A program made the position numbers and the translations under genes. Of a stretch of 64,000 nucleotides of DNA, positions 58,736-64,000 are shown piece by piece. Numbering within the stretch: the first letter of the stretch is position 1; every line of letters starts with the position of its first letter. This DNA comes from Owenia fusiformis. Taxonomy: Eukaryota > Annelida > Polychaeta > Sabellida > Oweniidae. Where the stretch lies: the NCBI GenBank assembly GCA_903813345.2, contig CAIIXF020000003.1, positions 18,180,931 through 18,244,930 of the forward strand. The letters are read 5' to 3'. The notes below the pieces were generated by a model. It was not told the origin of the DNA and did not search any database. It saw nothing but the letters and a program-made list of their open reading frames with translations.

Positions 58736-60622
58736 TTATTATTCTAAACCAGTTTTCTCAATAACCATAAAATTTTCAGTAAAGTCAGTCATTTGGTCAA
58801 TTTAGGTCCAGAATCTAGTTCCTCGGAAATTGAGTGAAATTTTTATCTAGGTCAAAGGTCAAGAACTAGGTCAAATCCAGTACTTTGTCACTTTTTTCGA
58901 TTTTCTCGGTCGTCCTTTAATATTTTCGATCCGGGTTTTTTTCATTGTGTTCCTTATAAAAAAGTAGAAAACCTAACATCGATTTAGTTTTTTGATATCT
59001 CAAACCGATTTCGAGATATCAGTGTCCGAAAACGAGGTCCAAACGAAAGTTCTCCGAATCAAATGTCAAGGATATTAGTCTTATAGGACATTTTCTCAGG
59101 ATTCCGAATCTGAAAACCAAATTCGAATCAGACTTCCGGTTCGGAAGTTATGGCGTTTTGAAAGCTCAAAAATCGCTAAATTTGGAGCCCATGTTAAGTC
59201 AATGGGAAAAAAAAAATTTTTGAAGTGAAAAATACGAAATATAGACTGAGTTCAGCTAAATATAATGAAAGCTTTTAAAAGAATTAGACCTCAAAAGCCA
59301 TCTGGCTTCAAAATTTGGACACCAAAATGCCTAGGTCAAAATCTAGGTCAAATTCAAAGTTTTTCCTTATTTTTGCTATTCTGACACTACAGATTAATTA
59401 TATACTTCGAAATTTTGTATGCATGTAGCCAAGAGTGTGCTAATAGTGTTAGCCTTTTGCCGTCAGAAAGTATTTTGCCCCACTTTTGAGATAGGGTGTC
59501 CGAAAAGTAGGTCAAAATAAAAAATTCTCCAAATTTAACGTGTGAGTTATGAACTAAGTATAGAATTTTCTCAGGAATCCGAATCTGCAAACCAAATTTC
59601 GATCCGATATCCAGTTCGGAAGTAATGACATTTTGAAAGCTCAAAAATCGCTAAATTTGGTGCCCCATGTTATGTCAATAGGAAAAAAGATTTTTTTGAA
59701 GTGTAAAATACGAGATATAGACTAAGTACAGCTTAAAATAATGAAAGCCTATGAAAGAAGGGAACCTCGAAGGCTACCTAACTTCAAAATTTGGACACCA
59801 AAATCCCTAGGTCAAAATCTAGGTCGAATTCATAGTTTATCCTTATTTTTGCGATTCTGACACTACACTTTAATTATATTCCTCGAAATTGTGTATACAT
59901 GTAGCCAAGAGTGTGCTAATAGCGTTAGCCTTTTGCCGTCAGAAAGTATTTTGACCCACTTTTGAGATACGGTGTCCGAAAAGTAGGTCAAAATAAAAAG
60001 TTCTCCAAATTTAACGTTTGAGTTATGAATTAAAAATAGAATTTTCCCAGAAATCCGAATCTGCAAACAAAATTTCGATTCGACTTCCGGTTCCGAAGTT
60101 ATGGCGTGTCCGAAAAGTAGGTCAAAATAGAAATTCGCCAAATTTAACGTATGAGTTATGGATTAGGGGTGGAATTTTGTCAGGAATCAGAATCTGCAAA
60201 TCAAATTTCGATCCGACTTCCGGTTCAGAAGTTATGGCGTTTTGAAATTTCAAGAAAAATCGATCTGATGGTATCCTGATAGAAAGTCAAGAGTAGAGAA
60301 GAAAATATTGAAAAATGCATCCATCCTTCCTTTCTGATCCTATCCTAACATTCCTATCTACCCTTGCTTCGTTTCCTCTCCTTCCTATTCTATCCCTTCT
60401 TCCTATTCTATTCTATCCTTCTTTCCTATTCTATTCTATCGTTCCTTCCTATTCTATCCTATCCTTCCTTCCTTCTTTTCATCCATCCATCCATCCATCC
60501 ATCCTTCTTTTTCTTGATGACTTAGTTCATTTTGGATGACTTGGCTTATTCTGGATGACTCGGCTAAAAAAAAGTCTAGATCTGGAGTCTGAAATTGAAC
60601 TCGTTCAATTTCCAAAATCTAG
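58736..60622 (+). mobile_element. Helentron-like unit 5
   Basis: This is the longest unit (1887 bp), with inverted ETS-like motifs near 59130, 59606, 60079 and 60210. Its 3' end has ATCTGGAGTCT at 60580-60590, GAAATTGAAC/TC/GTTCAATTTC at 60591-60612 and CTAG at 60619-60622. The next unit's hairpin begins 5 bases later. Confidence 0.7.
60315..60508 (+). repeat. pyrimidine-rich microsatellite, unit 5
   Basis: CTATTCTATCC and TTCC repeats end in six ATCC units near 60481-60504. Confidence 0.85.
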
Positions 60623-62444
60623 TTATTAGACTCCAGATGTCAATCTGGAGTCTATTGTTTTTGCCAGTATTCTTCTTCTTCTTCTTCTTATTATTTTTCT
60701 TTAAGAGTTTTTTCAATAACTATAAGGTATCCAGTAAAGACCATTATACAGTTCATTTAGGTTCAGTATCTAGTTGGTGGGAAATTGGGTCAAATTTTTA
60801 TCTAGGTCAAAGGTCAAGAACTAGGTCAAATCCAGTACTTTGTCACTTTTTTCGATTTTCTCGGTCGTCCTTCAATATTTTTGATCCGGGTTTTTTTCAT
60901 TGTGTTCCTCATAAAAAAGTAGAAAATCTAGGGTCGATTTAGTTTTTTGGTATCTCAAACCAATTTCGAGATATCAGTGTCCGAAAACGAGGTCCAAAAA
61001 AAAGTTCTCCGAATCCAATGTCCAGGATATCATTCTTATAGGAGATTTTCTCAGGATTCCGAATCTGAAAACCAAATTTCGATTTGACTTCCGGTTCAGA
61101 AGTTATGGCGTTTTGAAAATTCAAAAATCGCTAAATTTGGTACCCCATGTTAATTCAATGGGAAAAAATATTTTTTTGAAGTGTAAAATACGAGATACAG
61201 ACTAAGCACAGCTAAACATAATGGAAGCCCATAAAAGAAAGGGACCTCAAAACCTTCTTTTCATAAAAATTTGGACACCAAAATGCCTAGGTCAAAATCT
61301 AGGTCAAATTCAAAGTTTTTCCTTATTTTTGCGATTCTGACACTACAGATTAATTATATTCTTCAAAATTTTGTATACATGTAGCCAAGAGTGTGCTAAT
61401 AGTGTTAGCCTTTTGCCGTCAGAAAGTATTTTGCCCCACTTTTGAAATATGGTGTCCGAAAAGTAGGTCAAAATAAAAAATTCTCCAAATTTAACGTTTG
61501 AGTTATGAATTAAGTATAGAATTTTCTCAGAAATCCGAATCTGCAAATCAAATTTCGATCCGACTTCCTGTTCGGAAGTTATGACATTTTGAAAGCTCAA
61601 AAATCGCTAAATTTGGTGCCCCATGTTATGTCAATGGGAAAAAAGATTTTTTTGAAGTGTAAAATTCGAGATATAGACTAAGTACAGCTTAAAATAATGA
61701 AAGCCTATGAAAGAAAGGGACCTCGAAGGCTACCTAACTTCAAAATTTGGACACCAAAATCCCCAGGTCAAAATCTAGGTCAAATTCATAGTTTTTCCTT
61801 ATTTTTGCGATTCTGACACTATGTTTAAATGATTTGCTTCAAAATTTTGTATACAGGTAGGAAAAAGTGTGCTAATAGTGTTAGCCTTTTGCCGTCAGAA
61901 AGTATTTCTACCCACTTTTGAGATATGGTGTCCGAAAAGTAGGTCAAAATAAAAAGTTCTCCAAATTTAGCATATGAGTTATGAATTAAGGGTAGAATTT
62001 TCTCAGGAATCCGAGTCTGCAAACCAAATTTCGATCCGACTTCCGATTCGAAAGTTATGGCGTTTTGAAATTTCGAGAAAAATCGATCTGATGGTATCCT
62101 GATAGAAAGTCAAGAGTAGAGAAGAAAATATTGAAAAATGCATCCATCCTTCCTTTGTGATCCTATCGTATCCTTCTTATCTACCTTTCCTTCATATCCT
62201 CTCCTTCCTATCCTTCCTATTCTATTCCTTCTTCATATTCTATTCTATCATTCTTTCCTATTCTATCCTATCGTTCCTTCCTATTCTAGCCTATCCTTCC
62301 TTCCTTTTTCATCCATCCATCCATCCATCTTTTTCTGGATGACTCAGCTTATTTTGGATGACTCGGCTTATTCTGGATGACTCGGCCAAAAAAAGTCTAG
62401 ATCTGGAGTCTGAAATTGAACTTCGTTCAATTTCCAAAGTCTAG
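60623..62444 (+). mobile_element. Helentron-like unit 6
   Basis: It starts TTATT and a hairpin at 60628-60653 immediately after CTAG of unit 5, so the junction between two complete ends is visible. Its 3' end has ATCTGGAGTCT at 62401-62411, a stem-loop at 62412-62434 and CTAG at 62441-62444. Confidence 0.72.
62139..62332 (+). repeat. pyrimidine-rich microsatellite, unit 6
   Basis: CTATTC/TTCC/ATCC repeats occupy the same place as in units 1, 2, 4 and 5. Confidence 0.85.
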
Positions 62445-63182
62445 TTATTATTATTTTTCTTAGCAAGATATCTCAATAACTAGAAGACTTAGGGTAAATC
62501 TGTTTACATGGTCAGTTAGGGTATGTGACCTAGTTTCTGGGAAATGAGGTCAAATTTTTTTCTAGGTCAAAGGTCAAAATCTAGGTCAAATCTACAAATT
62601 GTCAATTATCTTTGTTATGGTTAATTATTTTTTCTCAATTTTTTTTCATCGTGTAGTTAAAAAAGAGCGCTTTTAAGTGAACTAATTCTTTTTATTGTAA
62701 CTTTTAAGAATTTTGAGAAATTTGACTTTAAAAAAAAGTTGAATTTTTTAAATGTTCCAAATCCATTACAATTGGTATTAATTTAATAGGAAATTGTCTC
62801 AAGATTCTGAATCTGAAAACGAAATTGTGATCCGACTCCCGGTTCAGGAGTTAAGACATTTTGAAATTTTGAAAAAATGATTTGATGATATCCCCATGTC
62901 ATGTCAATCGGACCAATATTTTTTTATTTCTCATTAATATCAAAGTTCAAATTAAGGTTTTAATAGAATATTTTCTCAGGATTCCAAATCTGAAAACAAA
63001 ATTGAGATCCGACTTCCGGTTTACAAGTTATGGGCTTTTGAAATCTCAAAAAAAATCCCACCGCTGCCACCAAATTGTAACAATCTCAACCCTTTCATTA
63101 ATATCAGATCTCAAAATGGTTTTGAGATAAACAATCTAGATCTGGAGTCTTGAATTGAACTTGTTCAATTTCTCCAATCTAG
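62445..63182 (+). mobile_element. Helentron-like unit 7 (short, diverged)
   Basis: Only 738 bp, without microsatellite or 19-bp repeats, and with a diverged core (GACTCCCGGTTCAGGAG near 62836). It still keeps DR1 at 62564, ATCTGGAGTCT at 63140-63150, AATTGAAC/TT/GTTCAATT near 63153-63170 and CTAG at 63179-63182. Confidence 0.65.
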
Positions 63183-64000
63183 TTATTATTCTTTCTCTCT
63201 TGTCACGTTTTCTCAGTAACTAGAAGGACTTACTTAAATCTGCTAACACAGTCAACTAGGTAATGAGGCCTAGTTTCTGGGAAATTAGGTCAACTTTTTA
63301 TCTAGGTCAAAGGTCAAGAACTAGGTCAAATCGTGGTTTTTCACTATTTTACAAGTTTTCTCAGTCGTCCTTCGGTATTTTTACTCCGGGGTTTTTTCAT
63401 CATGTTCCTTAGAAAAAGCATATTACGAATGTCAAACTGTTTTTTTATTACTCTTACCGATTTTGAGATATGGTGTCCGAAAAGTAGGTCAGAACATAAA
63501 AAGTTCTCCAAATTCAACGTGTGAATCATGAAATAAGTGTAGAATTATCTCAGGAATCCGAATCTGCAAACAAAATTTTGATCCGACTTCCGGTTCGGAA
63601 GTTATGGCGTTTGGAAATCTCAAAAATCGCTAAATTTGGTGCCCATGTTAAGCCAATGGGAAAAAAGACTTTTTCGAAGTGTAAAATACAAGATATAGAC
63701 TGAGTACAGCTTAACATAATGAATGCTTATAAAAGAAGGGGACCTCAAAAGCTACATAAATTCAAAATTTGGACACCAAAATGCCTAGGTCAAAATCTAG
63801 GTCAAATTCATAGTTTTTCCTTATTTTTACGATTCTGACACTACACTGTAATAATTTACTTCAAAATTTTGTATACAGGTAGCAAAGAGTGTGCTTATAG
63901 TGTTAGCCTTTTGCCGTCAGAAAGTATTTTGACCCACTTTTGAGATATGGTGTCCGAAAAGTAGGTCAAAATAAAAAGTTCTCCAAATTTAACATATGAG
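63183..64000 (+). mobile_element. Helentron-like unit 8, cut by window end
   Basis: It begins TTATTATTCTTTCTCTCTTG after CTAG of unit 7 and follows unit 3 closely, including DR1 at 63304. Its 3' end lies outside the window, so the array continues. Confidence 0.65.

Noticed and set aside
54972-62022. Six similar minus-strand ORFs of 65-92 codons (54972, 58025, 59387, 59863, 61343, 61825) as a conserved small-protein family
   Set aside because: They fall at the same place in the 475-bp DNA monomers, so their similarity follows from the DNA repeat. 475 is not a multiple of 3, and starts and stops vary.
53795-62380. Hydrophobic Ser/Pro/Leu-rich ORFs such as 58416-58652 and 60315-60539
   Set aside because: They are translations of the TATCC/TTCC microsatellite, with no independent sign of coding.

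Overview
The window looks like AT-rich, gene-poor metazoan nuclear DNA, most likely from a marine invertebrate such as a mollusc or another lophotrochozoan or deuterostome. That placement is inferred from the transposon mix (Ty3/gypsy with chromodomain, LINE tail, Tc1/mariner, pogo-like, piggyBac-like and hAT-like MITEs, Helentron-like rolling-circle units). I see no host gene with a supportable exon structure, no rRNA and no intact tRNA. No database search was possible, so all family names rest on motifs and terminal structures read by eye.

Layout. 1-1687: non-coding flank with degenerate repeats and G-tracts. 1688-11970: one complete Ty3/gypsy retrotransposon with two 746-bp LTRs that I read as identical, a 4-bp target duplication (AATG), primer-binding site, a single uninterrupted gag-pol ORF of 1919 codons ending in a chromodomain, about 2.9 kb of 3' non-coding DNA, and a polypurine tract. 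It looks recently inserted. 11971-40400: mostly featureless AT-rich DNA with scattered small DNA transposons: pogo-like MITEs, a Tc1/mariner foldback element built from two transposase tails, a piggyBac-like MITE at TTAA, and two CAGGGGTTTC-type MITEs. It also holds a small-RNA-like hairpin, a G4 motif and homopolymer tracts. 40400-50800: a dense transposon graveyard. It contains MITEs, a LINE 3' end, a mariner MITE with perfect 27-bp inverted repeats, a 1.86-kb TA-flanked element with arrays of palindromes about 49 bp apart and an internal tRNA-like sequence, a foldback with two 180-bp arms differing at 2 positions, a hAT-like MITE beside an older relative, and a 3.77-kb element with inverted repeats of about 560 bp carrying a nested pogo-like element. 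50800-52460: AT-rich, nothing clear.

52463-64000 (continuing past the window) is the most unusual part. It is a head-to-tail array of eight units of about 0.7-1.9 kb. Seven 3' ends are visible and all have the same design: an ATCTGGAGTCT subterminal repeat, then a GAAATTGAAC-type stem-loop, then CTAG followed by TT. Three units begin with a palindrome whose left arm (AGACTCCAGAT) is the inverse of that 3' repeat. Five of these 5' palindromes lie in a row at 52595-52843, preceded by two copies of a GC-rich palindrome that keeps the same flanks but has different arms. Most units also carry a pyrimidine-rich microsatellite and 19-bp repeats before the 3' end. This matches non-autonomous Helentron-type (HINE/DINE-1-like) rolling-circle elements amplified in tandem. 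The interior is built from a monomer of about 475 bp, and every unit keeps a perfect AGGTCA-A-AGGTCA direct repeat.

Apart from the retrotransposon polyprotein, nothing here can be called an intact protein gene. The other coding traces are transposase and LINE fragments.
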